Positions 51,736 through 63,300 of a DNA stretch of 64,000 bases are shown here, piece by piece. How positions within the stretch are numbered: position 1 is the stretch's first letter; the number at the start of each line of letters is the position of its first letter. Where the stretch lies: assembly GCF_954871325.1 (NCBI RefSeq), contig NC_088777.1, positions 30,729,366-30,793,365 of the forward strand, in the 5' to 3' direction. The notes below the pieces were generated by a model that saw only the letters and a program-made list of their open reading frames with translations, did no database searches and was not told the DNA's origin. Origin of the DNA: Gordionus sp. m RMFG-2023. Taxonomy: Eukaryota; Nematomorpha; Gordioida; Chordodea; Parachordodidae. The position numbers were made by a program, and so were the translations under genes.

Positions 51736-52161
51736 CAGAGGTCTGCATTGGGGTATTTTTGGATCAAACGCCCGCCCATCCAATGTTTTAAAAAATTTAA
51801 CCCGCCCGCCCAGCCCGCCCATAGTTTTCAAAAAAATATATACCCGCCCGCCCCGCCCATTTGTCTAAAATTCCTTACCCGCCCGCCCATCCACCCATTA
51901 GTCTAAAATTTTTTACCCGCACGCCCATTATTTATAAAAAAATTTTAACCCAAGCCCGCTTATAAAATTTAATTATGGTCATTCTTTCATTTTTTTTAAG
52001 CATCTAATAAAAATATTTCAGCATTACATCTATACAAAAAGTTTATAATTTAGAAAATTAATATAAGTATAAAAATAATCAATGTAAATTATGGACAATT
52101 TATTTGATCAAATTGAATATTGAAAAAAATATAAATGTAAAATTAATATTATATGTAATTA

Positions 52162-52275
52162 TAATGCAAAAATAATAATGAATCGATATTTTCTGGATCC
52201 AAACACGTTCTTCTTTGTTCTAAAAATCTTCCAGCAATGCTAATTCCGCGTTCGGAAGAAGCACTAGAAAAGTTT
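52162..52275 (-). pseudogene. hAT transposase C-terminal relic of the outer element
   Basis: The minus strand reads FSSASSERGISIAGRFLEQR, then LDPENIDSLLFLHYN, matching the hAT dimerisation signature SSASSERLFS.AG....RR..L.PENVD.LLFL. It is the only transposase part left of the deleted outer hAT. Confidence 0.85.
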
Positions 52276-52827
52276 TATTACATTCCCATAAAAGGAAATT
52301 TTTAATAGACAAAAACATATATTTATTCTAAGAAAAAAGTTTTATTGTTGTGTTTATTACATAATATAGTTAGGTAAATGTTCTTCACTTAAAAAAAATA
52401 CGATTGGTACAATAAAAAAAGAAATATTGTTATAGATCATTAAAACAATTATTTTTAGTTTGTTTTTGAACAGCGTCTACATGGCAGAAAATTTGATGGA
52501 GGCAACCCCCATCCCAAATCTACCCCTACCCCCCTAAAAAAATTTCGCGGCCTTCGGCCGCGATATTTGCCTTAATCAAGAAAATCTTATATTAAGTCAC
52601 TATTTATACCCTTACAAACATTCAGACCTGCTTTGGAAAAAAAAATTTACAAACTGATAACTATTGTTACTATCCGTTTTCAATTAACTTATATTTAAGT
52701 AGGTAGTGCAATCTTTTCATAATTTGATTGATAATCAATTTATTTTCATAAAAATTAATATAATAGTATTAAATGAGATAACATATTTACATTACTATAA
52801 AAAAATATCAAAAATTTAGTAAAAAAA

Positions 52828-52965
52828 TATAAGATGAGTAATTTTAAAGAGGTATAGCTTGATTCTATAATTACTAATACCTTTATATTAAGTAAAAAAA
52901 ACAAAATGAGTAATTTTAAAGAGGTATAGCTTGATTCTATAAATACTAATGCCTTTATATTAATT
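52828..52965. repeat. Two ~68-bp direct repeats near the hAT right-hand gene end
   Basis: GAGTAATTTTAAAGAGGTAT followed by AGCTTGATTCTATAA and a CCTTTATATTAA tail occurs twice in tandem. It is downstream of the transposase stop, inside the element. Confidence 0.8.
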
Positions 52966-52974
52966 AAAAACATT

Positions 52975-53370
52975 CATATAGATATAACTATTATATAAAA
53001 AAAATTTTTATGTAAATATAACTTTTATATAAAATATTAGAATAAAGAATATAGTATATTTTGCACAAGAATTATAAAAACATTTATGTAAATATAACTA
53101 TTATATAAAATATAAAATGAATAGAGTATATTTTGCACTGGAAATATAAATTTTTTTATGTAAATATAACTTTTATATAAAATATGAGAAAAAAATGAAT
53201 ATAGTTGCACTGGAATTATAAAAACATCTATGTAAATATAAGTTTTATATAAAATATTAAAATAAAATGAATATAATATATTTTGCACTGGAATTATAAA
53301 AACATTTATGTAAATATAACTATTATAAAATATTTAAATAAAATGAATATAGTATTATATTATGCACCGG
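52975..53370. repeat. ~60-65-bp tandem repeats, about six copies
   Basis: Units contain TATGTAAATATAACTATTAT, AAAATGAATA.AGTATATT and TTGCACTGGAATTATAAAAA. They lie just 3' of the transposase stop. The minus-strand open frames across them (52755-52973 and 53037-53288) are repeat artefacts. Confidence 0.85.
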
Positions 53371-53451
53371 ACTAGAATGATATAAAAAACTATTAAATTA
53401 AATTTACATTATTAAAAAGGCGTATATAATTAGCTGTGAAAAAGATATAAC

Positions 53452-56400
53452 TTATTTTATTAATAATTTAGTTAATCTTTTAGACGTAGATGCAAATCGC
53501 GTTATAATGTCGTCTATTTTAAATCTTTCAAAAACATCAATTTCGCTGGATATTAGAAGTAAATTTTCTAAAAAGGGGTCAGAAATTTTATTCCGCATTC
53601 TAGTTTTATTTATTTTGACTTTGCTCATCACTCTTTCGGCTGAACAAGAAGTAGTTGGTAGAGTCAATAAATATTTATATAATAAATATAAATTAGAATA
53701 AGAATTTAATTTATTTAAAAGACGATATGGTAGTATAAATGAATATTTTATCCATTTTTTTGTATTAATTATGTTATCGTTATTGATATCTTCCTCGGTT
53801 TCATCGTTTACAATACCTTTAATTATATATAATTTTAAATAAAATATCAATAAATTACTTTCATCAATATATAACCCATCATTCTTTTTTATTTTCAAAA
53901 GATCCTTGCAATAAATGATTGCTTGTGAATCCAAATATAAAGATCGAAAATCATTATATTCACGAGCAATATCTTGAGCATTTAATTGGTAAGTATGACA
54001 AATTTGAGATATTTGCCACCCTTCTATTCTATCATTGGCTATAATTCCAGCTGGTGTAAAAAGAGATATTTGAGATAAAAAATTTAAACAATCATAATTA
54101 AATCTTTCATTTAAATCATTAATGATTGTATCAAGCACAGGGAAAAATATTTCCCTTTTATATCTATAATGCTAAATAATAATTTTAAATCTTTTTTTAT
54201 TCAACTTGTTTTTTTTTGTTTAACATAATTATTGAATGCTGTTTGATCAAATTTGAATATTGATTTTATATTATGCAATTCCGTTGTAACATTATTCTTT
54301 TTCAAATAACTGTTAGATAAGGAATGCAATTTTAAAAAAATATTATCCCCATTAGCTACATTTTAAAATTATTTATAGAAATCGTAACTAATTTTAACCT
54401 CTTAGTCTTTGTAATTTATTTTTTGTGTGTTGTATTAATTTAGTTACCATAGCCAAATCATTACCAACTGCCTGCATTTCAATACAAGCCTCATGTGTGC
54501 ATTTCAATATTTCTTTCAAAATAAATAGACTTAATATGAAATCTTCATCCTTAATTCTTGTTAATAATCCATCGGCAATAGAAGAGGTGCTTGGGTCATT
54601 AGAATCTTTTAATTCATTTAATGATGCTATAATATGTTCATAAACATCTAAAAAAATTTCTACAGCTTTATAAGATGATGACCAATTTCTAAAAAAAGAT
54701 AAGTTACATTAAAAATATTATATTTACCTTGTTGTATTTTTTATTCTTTTAAGAGATTTTTTAGACTTTGTCATTTGATATTTAACAAACACTCCTTGAC
54801 GTCTTACCCCATTCATGAAATTATATAACTCATCCAATATTCCCATTACCTTTTTCATTTCTATTTTGCATCCACAAACATGAGCAACTACTAAATTGAG
54901 CCTATGTGCATGGCACCAAATATATATGGCTTTTGGAGCCTCTTTCAATATTAAAGCCTGCATTCCTTTGTATACTCCTCTCATATTCCCTGCACCATCC
55001 ATACTTTGCCCAACCATATAATCAAGAGGAAGACCAAGATCTTTGAACTTAGAAAAAACATGTTTCTTTATATTTTCCCCGGTGGTTTCTGATGTTGTAA
55101 AAACATGGATGATCCTTTCTACAGGATGTGGATGCGGATCATCTTCTATATATCTTACAAGTAAAGCAATGCATTCTTTTTTAGACACATCATATGTTCC
55201 ATCTAATATGATGCTATAGGCACAATTCTCTTTAATTTTTTGAATAATACATTTTATTATTTTTATCTTAATGACTTCAATAATTTTTTTCACATGGCCA
55301 TATGACAATAAATTTATATAAGGTCTTGAAATTTTATCTGATTTTTTTCTCCTCAATTTTTCGTTGTTATCAATGTATGCCCGTAAAGTTGGAACCGTTT
55401 TTGCCATTAATTTTATGAGGCACATAAAATTACCTTCATTCGAATTAGTGCCCCAAAAGGCTATGTTACATTTTATAAGGTATATAATGGCATCAATAAT
55501 ATTATGAACTATATTACGATTTTCCATTATTATATCAAGCCTATTTGATAGAAAATGATCTTGAATACGCTTATTTGCAAGCCAAGTCATGTTGGTGTAT
55601 TCACAATCCTTATGAATAGAAGATGACTCATGTCTCTCTAAGTCACGCTTAAAATTTTTCCAATTATTTACTCCAAGTTGAGTCCAAAAAGTATTGGATT
55701 TAGGGCCACCAAACATAAGACAATAAAGACAAAAGACTTTGTCTAAAGTGGTGCTATAGGATAACCAATTTCTTGGTTTGAGGGAACCATCAATATTAAC
55801 CTTTTTATAATAGGATATATTCATGCTCCTATTTAAAAGTAGAAATAATGGATGCGTAAAAATTAATAAAAATTAAATTTTTTAAAAACCTTTTGTGAGT
55901 AACAGGATATTGAAATATATTTGAACATGGCTGACATGGGCCTATGGAAATTATGAAATTAATCAAGATATTTGTCATTCTAAAGAATATGAAATGAAAA
56001 GGGTCATTAGGCTCCTTTTTTTTATATAATTGAATAATATTTGGGCCTTTAATGTTTGAAATATTTTGGCTTGCATTGGGATTGATAATTGGATGAAAAA
56101 AAGATATAATTGGGGAATTTTCAATAACTTTGTGTGTTTGCTAATTATTATTAAAGAGTGTATAGTTTTATTTAAATTAAATACCTCATCATTCAAAATC
56201 AGCAGATCACTGGAACTGGGCATTGTATGAGAAGATAATATAATTTGGGAATCTTCAGTAAAAGATTTGTGCTAATTATTAAATAAAGAATAATTAAAAT
56301 TTGTTTATTCATGAAAATATCTGAATATCCTCATTTATTCCCTTCAAAATTATAAAAGAAATCTTATTTAAATTAAGTACCTCATTATTCAAAATCAGCA

Positions 56401-58334
56401 GATCACTGGAACTGGGCATTGTATGAGAAGATAATATAATTTGGGAATCTTCAATAAAAGATTCATGCTAATTATTAAATAAAGAGTGGTTAAAATTTGT
56501 TTACTTATGAAAATCTTAATTTTAATAAAAATTTTATTCTTAATTAAGATATAGAAAAGTGGAAAATATTTCATAATTTATTCACTTCAGAATTATCAAA
56601 CAAATCTTATTTAAATTAAGTACCTCATCATTCAAAATCACCAGATCACTGGAACTGGGCATTGTATGAGATAATATAATTTGGGAATCTTCAGTAAAAG
56701 ATTTGTGCTACTTATTAAATAAAGAATAATTAAAATTTGTTTATTCATGAAAATATCTGAATATCCTCATTTATTCCCTTCAAAATTATAAAAGAAATCT
56801 TATTTAAATTAAGTACCTCATTATTCAAAATCAGCAGATCACTGGAACTGGGCATTGTATGAGAAGATAATATAATTTGGGAATCTTCAATAAAAGATTC
56901 ATGCTAATTATTAAATAAAGAGTGGTTAAAATTTGTTTACTTATGAAAATCTTAATTTTAATAAAAATTTTATTCTTAATTAAGATATAGAAAAGTGGAA
57001 AATATTTCATAATTTATTCACTTCAGAATTATCAAACAAATCTTATTTAAATTAAGTACCTCATCATTCAAAATCACCAGATCACTGGAACTGGGCATTG
57101 TATGAGATAATATAATTTGGGAATCTTCAGTAAAAGATTTGTGCTACTTATTAAATAAAGAATAATTAAAATTTGTTTATTCATGAAAATATCTGAATAT
57201 CCTCATTTATTCCCTTCAAAATTATAAAAGAAATCTTATTTAAATTAAGTACCTCATTATTCAAAATCAGCAGATCACTGGAACTGGGCATTGTATGAGA
57301 AGATAATATAATTTGGGAATCTTCAATAAAAGATTCATGCTAATTATTAAATAAAGAGTGGTTAAAATTTGTTTACTTATGAAAATCTTAATTTTAATAA
57401 AAATTTTATTCTTAATTAAGATATAGAAAAGTGGAAAATATTTCATAATTTATTCACTTCAGAATTATCAAACAAATCTTATTTAAATTAAGTACCTCAT
57501 CATTCAAAATCACCAGATCACTGGAACTGGGCATTGTATGAGATAATATAATTTGGGAATCTTCAGTAAAAGATTTGAGCTAATTATTAAATAAAGATTA
57601 ATTAAAATTTGTTCATGAAAATATCTGAATATCCACATTTATTCCCTTCAAAATTATAAAACAAATCTTATTTAAATTAAGTACCTCATTATTCAAAATC
57701 AGCAGATCACTGGAACTGGGCATTGTATGAGATAATATAATTTGGGAATCTTCAATAAAAGATTTGTGCTAATTATTAAATAAAGAGTAGTGAAAATTTT
57801 AGGCAAATGACTTATTTTATTCTTAATTATAATATATAAATTTTTTTTTAACAAAAGTTGAAATATTTAAATATTCTTATAATTTATTTCCTTCAAAATT
57901 GATAAAGGGCATAATAAAAATGTACCTATATATTAAAAATCTTATCTTTAATAAAAATTAAAAGTATTATGCTCAAATTATAGATGAAGAATTGGTTTCT
58001 ACTAATTCACAAAATTTAAGGTTATTTTTACTTATATTTATTGTCATGAATTAAAATAATATATATAAAAAATTACTTTTTGGAAGTAAGATGTTATTGA
58101 TTTTTTTTGTAACTTGGTTTCAACCCCATTTGTGATATTGAATGGAATATCTTTATTTAAGGATACCCAATTATTATCCTTTTTGATAGCTATCTTTGTA
58201 AATTTGATATCAGATAACTTGACATGAGGATGTTTATGTTTATAATGGTTATTTATTTTGTCACTTCTTATTTTAGAAGTTTTACAATTAATATAGTCAC
58301 ATTTGACTTTATATATTGTTTTGTTACTTGGCAT
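53452..58334 (-). CDS. hAT transposase, ZMYM1-like, spliced, with an amplified exon
   Basis: Minus-strand exons: 58334-58077; eight array exons (57768-57685, 57579-57496, 57339-57253, 57143-57060, 56903-56817, 56707-56624, 56467-56381, 56271-56185); then 56140-55890, 55828-54728, 54688-54399, 54355-54225 and 54171-53452. If all are used the frame closes at 3435 nt (1144 residues); without the array it gives 916. Residues 1-86 carry a C2H2-type finger (CDYINC, then HYKHKH) and the SITSYFQK motif. Next come the array and GPCQP. A TTF-type finger follows (CLYC, then H and C). Catalytic core: LDGTYDVSKKE (Asp near 607), GQSMDGAGNMRG (Asp near 675), CHAHRLNL. The C-terminal dimerisation domain has TLPTTSCSAERVMSKVKINK. 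Introns outside the array are mostly 39-61 nt. It encodes the enzyme that cuts and inserts the element. No stop was found in the model. Splice use is inferred. Confidence 0.85.
56185..57768 (-). repeat. Tandem array of eight phase-neutral exons (436-bp dimer units)
   Basis: Eight exons of 84 or 87 nt, each between a TAG/C acceptor (seven with ATTAG or GTAG contexts after A/T-rich sequence) and a GAG/GTA(C/T)TT donor. All have lengths divisible by three and phase 0 at both ends. Two types alternate: one begins HESFIEDSQIIL with SSSDLLILNNE, the other HKSFTEDSQIIL with SSSDLVILNDE. Equivalent positions recur at exactly 436 bp (57579, 57143, 56707; and 57339, 56903, 56467), with near-identical intron sequence. 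The next exon (56140) starts with a diverged homologue (THKVIENSPII), the probable source. Confidence 0.9.
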
Positions 58335-60189
58335 CTAGAATAAAAATGAAATAAATATTTAGATAATATTTTTTTACTCACTGATGGCCATCAAGAATGA
58401 TGGAGAATCATAATTTTATCCTTTATTTGACGGTGGATGGCTGAATCTTAAAATTCTCCTATCTTATGAGGTGTGATTCAGAAATTAAATTTATATTTGT
58501 TTAAATGAGGGTGTAATTTTAAAATTTTCCAGTGGTTTTACAAAATATATTAAAGAAATATATATTTAGATATTTTAATATATGTGCACAATAAATTTTT
58601 ATTCATTTGTATTATATTTTTAATCTAAAAAATATATTAAAATCTTTTAAAATAAATTCTTATTCATTTGTATTTGTAATTTATAATCAAAAAAATATAT
58701 TCTAGACCCTTATTGTTTTTAAATTAAAATTCATAAATATACACTCTATTAACATATTTTATAAAAATAATGAAAAATTTACTGATTCAATCATCATCAT
58801 ATAAAGGAAATTTATTATGCACCCATCATTGAATAAAGAAGAAAATTCTGATTACCAGTCATTCATAATGGACTATCAGCTATTAACTTATATTTTTGAT
58901 AATGTTTTCTTAAAAGATTCCTATTATATTATATGTAAGCTTAATGCATGGTCACAAAAAATATAATATTTTTTGTTATTTATGCCAAAACAATCATGGA
59001 TCAATATTTCCTCCATTATACACTTCACAATTGATTTCTTTATTTCTTAGTGTCCAACAATTTTTAGAAATGTATGATGCTTTGAAATCATAGTTTCTTT
59101 AAATTAACAATCCTAATAAATTTTGCAAATAATTGAAAACAGGCATATTTGTGATTTGCCCATTCATTTATCTTCAAATAAAGTCTGAGAAATGATATAT
59201 TTTAATCATTGAAATTAGAGACCTTCACTGGCATTGATTTCTTCATCCAGCCTAGGTCATAAGTAAAAATAATTTTCAGGCCCAGTTCATGTTTAATGGA
59301 AATCCAAACCCAAACCACATCATAGGTTTCAAAGATTATTCCCAAGCCATATCCAAAAATTTAATTTATTGTTAACAAAAATAAACAATATTTCAGTATA
59401 TGGAATCACTTTGTCAATTCATTTAATTGAAATCTTTTCTTAAATCAATAATCAAATGAGAGGAATAGATTATCTGTTCATTCTCCCAAGATTTCTATAA
59501 ATATTTAGAAAAAAGGCCAAATATATTATGGAAAATTTGATGTTATATAAAATTTATCTAATAATGAAATAAAAAATTTATCAATTCTTTTAACAAATTT
59601 TTTATCACACAATGGTTTTCACCTCTCACTTATAATTTTGTATATAATTTACACTTACCTCAAAGAATCATTTATCATAAATAGAAATCAATTATGGGTC
59701 CAACCTGATTGCCTCACAAAAATGTGGTAATATTTACCCCATTGAAAATGATTATTTAAAAAATTATTAGCAAAAATAATTGCCATGGTTCAAAACCCAG
59801 ATAACTTATTAAGTATACATATTAAGATTAAATAAAAATAGCTTCATTCTTTATTATATTTATTTATCTATCATCAAATTAAGGAAAATGCAATTATATG
59901 CTTAAAAAATTACCTTTTTAAAATCCAAAAATGTTTCTTTATATTGTTAATTGAGTAGGATTATCTTATCATAAAAGGGATTCTTTATTCAAAAGGTCCT
60001 TATTATAAAAAAATATATATTGATAATTTAAAATTGATACTGTGAAAATCTAAATCCCATTATGTAAATGAATTTTCTAAAAATTTAAAAAAATAAATAT
60101 AGTGTATAATATTTATAAATTGACAGATATCTTTTCTTTAATTGACATTTTTCAGAAAATCAACGATAATCATATCGATTATTGGATTT
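58335..60189 (-). other. 5' region of the hAT element, upstream of the transposase
   Basis: 1.9 kb without a recognisable open frame. It should hold the transposase promoter. No other coding exon was recognised, and the SITSYFQK exon at 58334 starts with a suitable ATG. Confidence 0.45.
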
Positions 60190-60325
60190 AAAAATATCAT
60201 AATACAAGTCAAAAATTACCCTCCAAAAATCAATACCTACCCCCCAAAAACAAATGCCTACCCCCCAAAAATCAATATCTACCCCCCAAAATTAATACCT
60301 ACCCCCCAAAATGCCAATATTTTTT
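60190..60325. repeat. Subterminal CTACCCCCCAAAA repeats of the hAT
   Basis: Five ~20-bp units of the form (C/T)CTACCCCCCAAAA followed by (T/A)CAAT(A/G)(C/T) lie just inside the right terminus. A shorter CTACCCCTACCCCCC occurs inside the left terminus (52520-52536). Such subterminal repeats are typical binding sites for hAT transposases. Confidence 0.75.
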
Positions 60326-60679
60326 GGAGGCATTTGTCTCCTACCCCCCGGCCATGTAGACACTGTTTTTGAACAAAAATTTTAAATTTCCTTAACCCGC
60401 CTGTCCATTGTTTAAATTTCTTAACCCGCCCGCCCAGCCAGCCCATAGTTTCAAATTTTTTAACCAGCCCGCCTGCCCATTCTCGAAAAATATTTTACCC
60501 ACCCATCCGCCAGCCCACTTAGTGGGCGGACGTAGGCGGGCGGGCCGAAACCTCGCCCAATGCAGACCTCTAATACCCATTAAGACCAAGAATGAAGACT
60601 TTCAGTAAAAATATTAAAATTAGCTATTATTTGATGCCCATATCGATATTTTGTGTTGATAAAAATATTTCTGACCCCC

Positions 60680-60930
60680 AAGACCTAGACTCGTGGTTGG
60701 TTTTTTTCGACCAAGAACCCGAGTCGAAGTCGTAAAAAATGGCCCAACCCTGAGCCAGGGTCGAAAAATCGACTACGACCCAGCCCGACCCATTGGGCCT
60801 GTTGACCCGATCCGGGTAGTTTACTGGGCCTGCCTACTGGGTCGACTTGCGGGTCGATTGGCTGGGTTGGCCTGCTGGGTCGATCTGCTGGGTTGGCTTA
60901 CTGGGTCGATTTGTTAGGTCAACAAAATAT
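60680..60930. repeat. GC-rich degenerate GGGTCGA/CTGGG repeats
   Basis: Short words GGGTCGAT.TGCTGGGTTGG and ACCCG..CCAGCCCGACCC recur in a local GC-rich island within AT-rich DNA. It resembles the subterminal sequence of ZBED-type hAT ends, but no terminus is defined. Confidence 0.55.
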
Positions 60931-60959
60931 ATAGAAAATTAAACTAGTTTGTTTTAATC

Positions 60960-63300
60960 CGTGTTTATTGTTTTTGATTTAGAAAGATGTTCAAAAATCT
61001 TTGGTTCTAGTAATAAATAGGCACTGCCATTATATTTTACTCCACGAGGAAAATATAAATGTAAAATTTAAAAAAAATTTATCTTAAGCCTATTTAAAGT
61101 TTTTGATACTAGAAAGATGTTTGTAAACCTTTGGGTCTTGTAATAAATTGGCACTGCTGTTATATTTTACTCCACGAGGAAAAGAATTGCGAATTATTTT
61201 TAAGACTTGGTTTAAACCTAGTTAAATGTTTATGATATTAGGAAGATGTTCTAAAACTTTTGGGTCAAGTAATAAATTTGCATCGCCATTATATTTCACT
61301 CCACAAGAAAAAAATAAATTGTGAAAATTTTTTAAAAATATATTTTATAGCTTGTTAATAGTTTTTGATATTAGAAAGATGTTCTTAAATCTTTGGGTCT
61401 TGTAATAAATTGGCACTATTGTTATATTTTACTCCTTGAGGAAAGGAGTTTATATTTTTTAAGTTGTTTTAAACCTAGTTAAATGTTTATGATATTAGGA
61501 AGATATTCTAAAACCTTTGGGTCTAGTGATTAATTGGCACTGCTATTATATTTTACTCCACAAGGAAAAAATAATGTGAAAATTTTTTAAAATTTATCTT
61601 AGGCTTAGTTAAAAGTTTTTGATACTAGACAGATGTTCTTAAACCTTTGGGTCTTTAAATAAATTGCCACTGCTGTTATATTTTACTCCACGAAGAAAAA
61701 AATTTATGAATTATATTAAAGACGTTGTTTAAACCTAGATAAATGTTTATGATATTAGGAAGATGTTCTAAAAACTTTGAGTCTAGTAATAAATTTGTAC
61801 TGCCATTATATTTTACTCCACAAGAAAAAAATAAATTGCAAAAAAAATTTTAAAATTTTTTTATACCTAATTAAAAGTTTTTGATACTAGAGAGATGTTC
61901 TTAAACTTTGTGTCTTGTAATAAATTGGCACTGCTGTTATATTTTACTCCACGATGAAAAAAATTGTGAATTTCTTATAAGACATTGTTTTAAATCTAGT
62001 TAAATGTTTATGATATTAGGAAGATGTTCTAAAATCTTTGGATCTAGTAATAAATTTTCACTGCCATTATATTTTACTCCACAAGAATAAATTCTAAAAA
62101 TTTTTTAAAAATTTATCTTAAGTCTATTTAATAGTTTTTGATACTAGAAGGATGTTTTAGTATCTTTGAATCTTGGAATAAATTGGCACTACTGTTATAT
62201 TTTAACTCACGAGGAATATAAAATTGCGATTTTTTTTTAAGACGTTGTTATATACCTAGTTTGTTTGTGATATTAGAAAGATTGTCTAAAACCTTTGAGT
62301 CTAATAATGAATTGGTACTTCCACTATATTTTCTCCACGAGGAACTAAATTATTAATTTTTTAAAAAATTTTGTCTTAAACTTAGTTTAAAGTATATGAT
62401 ACTAAAAAAAGTGTTCAAAAACTTTTGTGTTTAGTAATAAATTAGCATTGTTATTATATTATACTCCACGAGGAAAAAAATTTAAGAAAATTTATTAAAA
62501 ATTTGCTTTAAGTTTTTAGTTAAAAGTTTTTGATAATAGAAAGAGGTTCTAAAACTTTACGATCTAGTAATAAATTGGCACTAGCATTTTATTTTACTCC
62601 ACGAGGAAAAATATATTACGAAAATTTTTTAAAATTATGTTTTATGCTTAGTTAAAAGTTTTTGATACTAAAAAATGTTCAAAAATCTTTGGCTCTAATA
62701 ATAAATTGGCACTGCCATTATATTTTACCCCACGAGAAAAAATAAATTATGAGAAAAAATAAATAATTTAATTTTTTTTTAAATTTATTTTAAGCCTAGT
62801 TATATGTTTTTGTTACTATAAAGATGTTCTAAAACATTTGTTCAAAGAAATTTCTAGTTCTAATATTTTTTAACCCCCGCGTAAAATGTAAAAATAAATT
62901 ATATATTTGTGTTTTGAGCAAGGTTCATATAGTATTAGATCCACACTGCTATTCCATTTTATTCCACGAGGAAAGTTAAAATATAAATATTTTTAAAAAC
63001 TTGTTTATGAGACTAGTTAAAAGTTCTTGATACTATAAATTTTTCTTAGAACCTTAGATTTCATAGAGAAATTCCCATTGACATTATTTTTTATAATTCC
63101 TTGCGTTAAAATTTAGAAATATTTAAAAATATATATTTATGTTTTGAGCTCAATAGTAAGTTTGGGTCTAGTAATAAGTTGTCGCTATCATTCTATTTTA
63201 ATCCACAAAATTATTAAAAATTGGAAAACGAACTTTATTTTGTGCCTAATAAAATGTTTTTGATATTAGAAAAATGTTCCAAGGCCCTAGTGTATAGAAT
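60960..63300. repeat. Satellite of ~130-bp units
   Basis: At least 14 clear copies, and three to four diverged ones at the right end, share TTTTTGATA(C/T)TAG(A/G)AAGATG, CTTTGGGTCT.GTAATAAATT, GGCACTGC(C/T)(A/G)TTATAT and TTTTACTCCACGAGGAAA. The last word recurs near 61040, 61170, 61300, 61430, 61556, 61686, 61816, 61946, 62076 and onward, giving the period. Neighbouring units alternate (GTTTATGATATTAGG versus GTTTTTGATACTAGA), so a ~260-bp dimer is the higher-order unit. No coding content. Confidence 0.93.

Larger units (their letters stand above)
52471..60365 (-). mobile_element. 7.9-kb hAT transposon (ZMYM1-like transposase), structurally complete
   Basis: Ends CAGCGTCTACATGGC and, read inward from the right, CAGTGTCTACATGGCCGG. 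The flanking 8-bp duplication TTTTTGAA (52463-52470 and 60366-60373) is perfect. Subterminal CCCCC-rich repeats lie at both ends (52500-52540 and 60220-60350), with a CGCGGCCTTCGGCCGCG hairpin at 52548-52564. The minus-strand gene at 53452-58334 encodes a full hAT transposase. A perfect duplication and an open multi-exon transposase suggest a recent, possibly still competent insertion. Confidence 0.93.
51736..60572 (-). mobile_element. Deleted ZBED-type hAT transposon, split by a younger hAT
   Basis: Termini CAGAGGTCTGCATTGGG (51736) and, read inward from the right, TAGAGGTCTGCATTGGGC (60572) are followed by CCCGCCCG-rich subterminal tracts on both sides. Flanking 8-mers ATACCCTC (51728-51735) and ATACCCAT (60573-60580) match at 6 of 8. 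Without the insertion at 52471-60365 and its duplicated target, about 940 bp remain: the left 735 bp holds a transposase C-terminal relic and the right 200 bp is GC-rich end sequence. The element is thus internally deleted. Its ends resemble those of the fossil at 1150-7082. Confidence 0.8.

Noticed and set aside
51598-51868. Proline/glycine-rich open frames on both strands
   Set aside because: Produced by the CCCGCCCG-rich subterminal tract of a hAT end. The frames at 60392-60608 have the same cause.
52755-53288. Two minus-strand open frames with repeated peptides
   Set aside because: They arise from tandem 60-70-bp repeats in the 3' part of the hAT element.
53507-54643. Plus-strand open frames at 53507-53701 and 54425-54643
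   Set aside because: Antisense shadows of the hAT transposase exons on the minus strand.
60693-60917. Open frame rich in Gly, Leu and Trp
   Set aside because: It is the translation of the degenerate GGGTCGA/CTGGG repeat, with no start context or homology.
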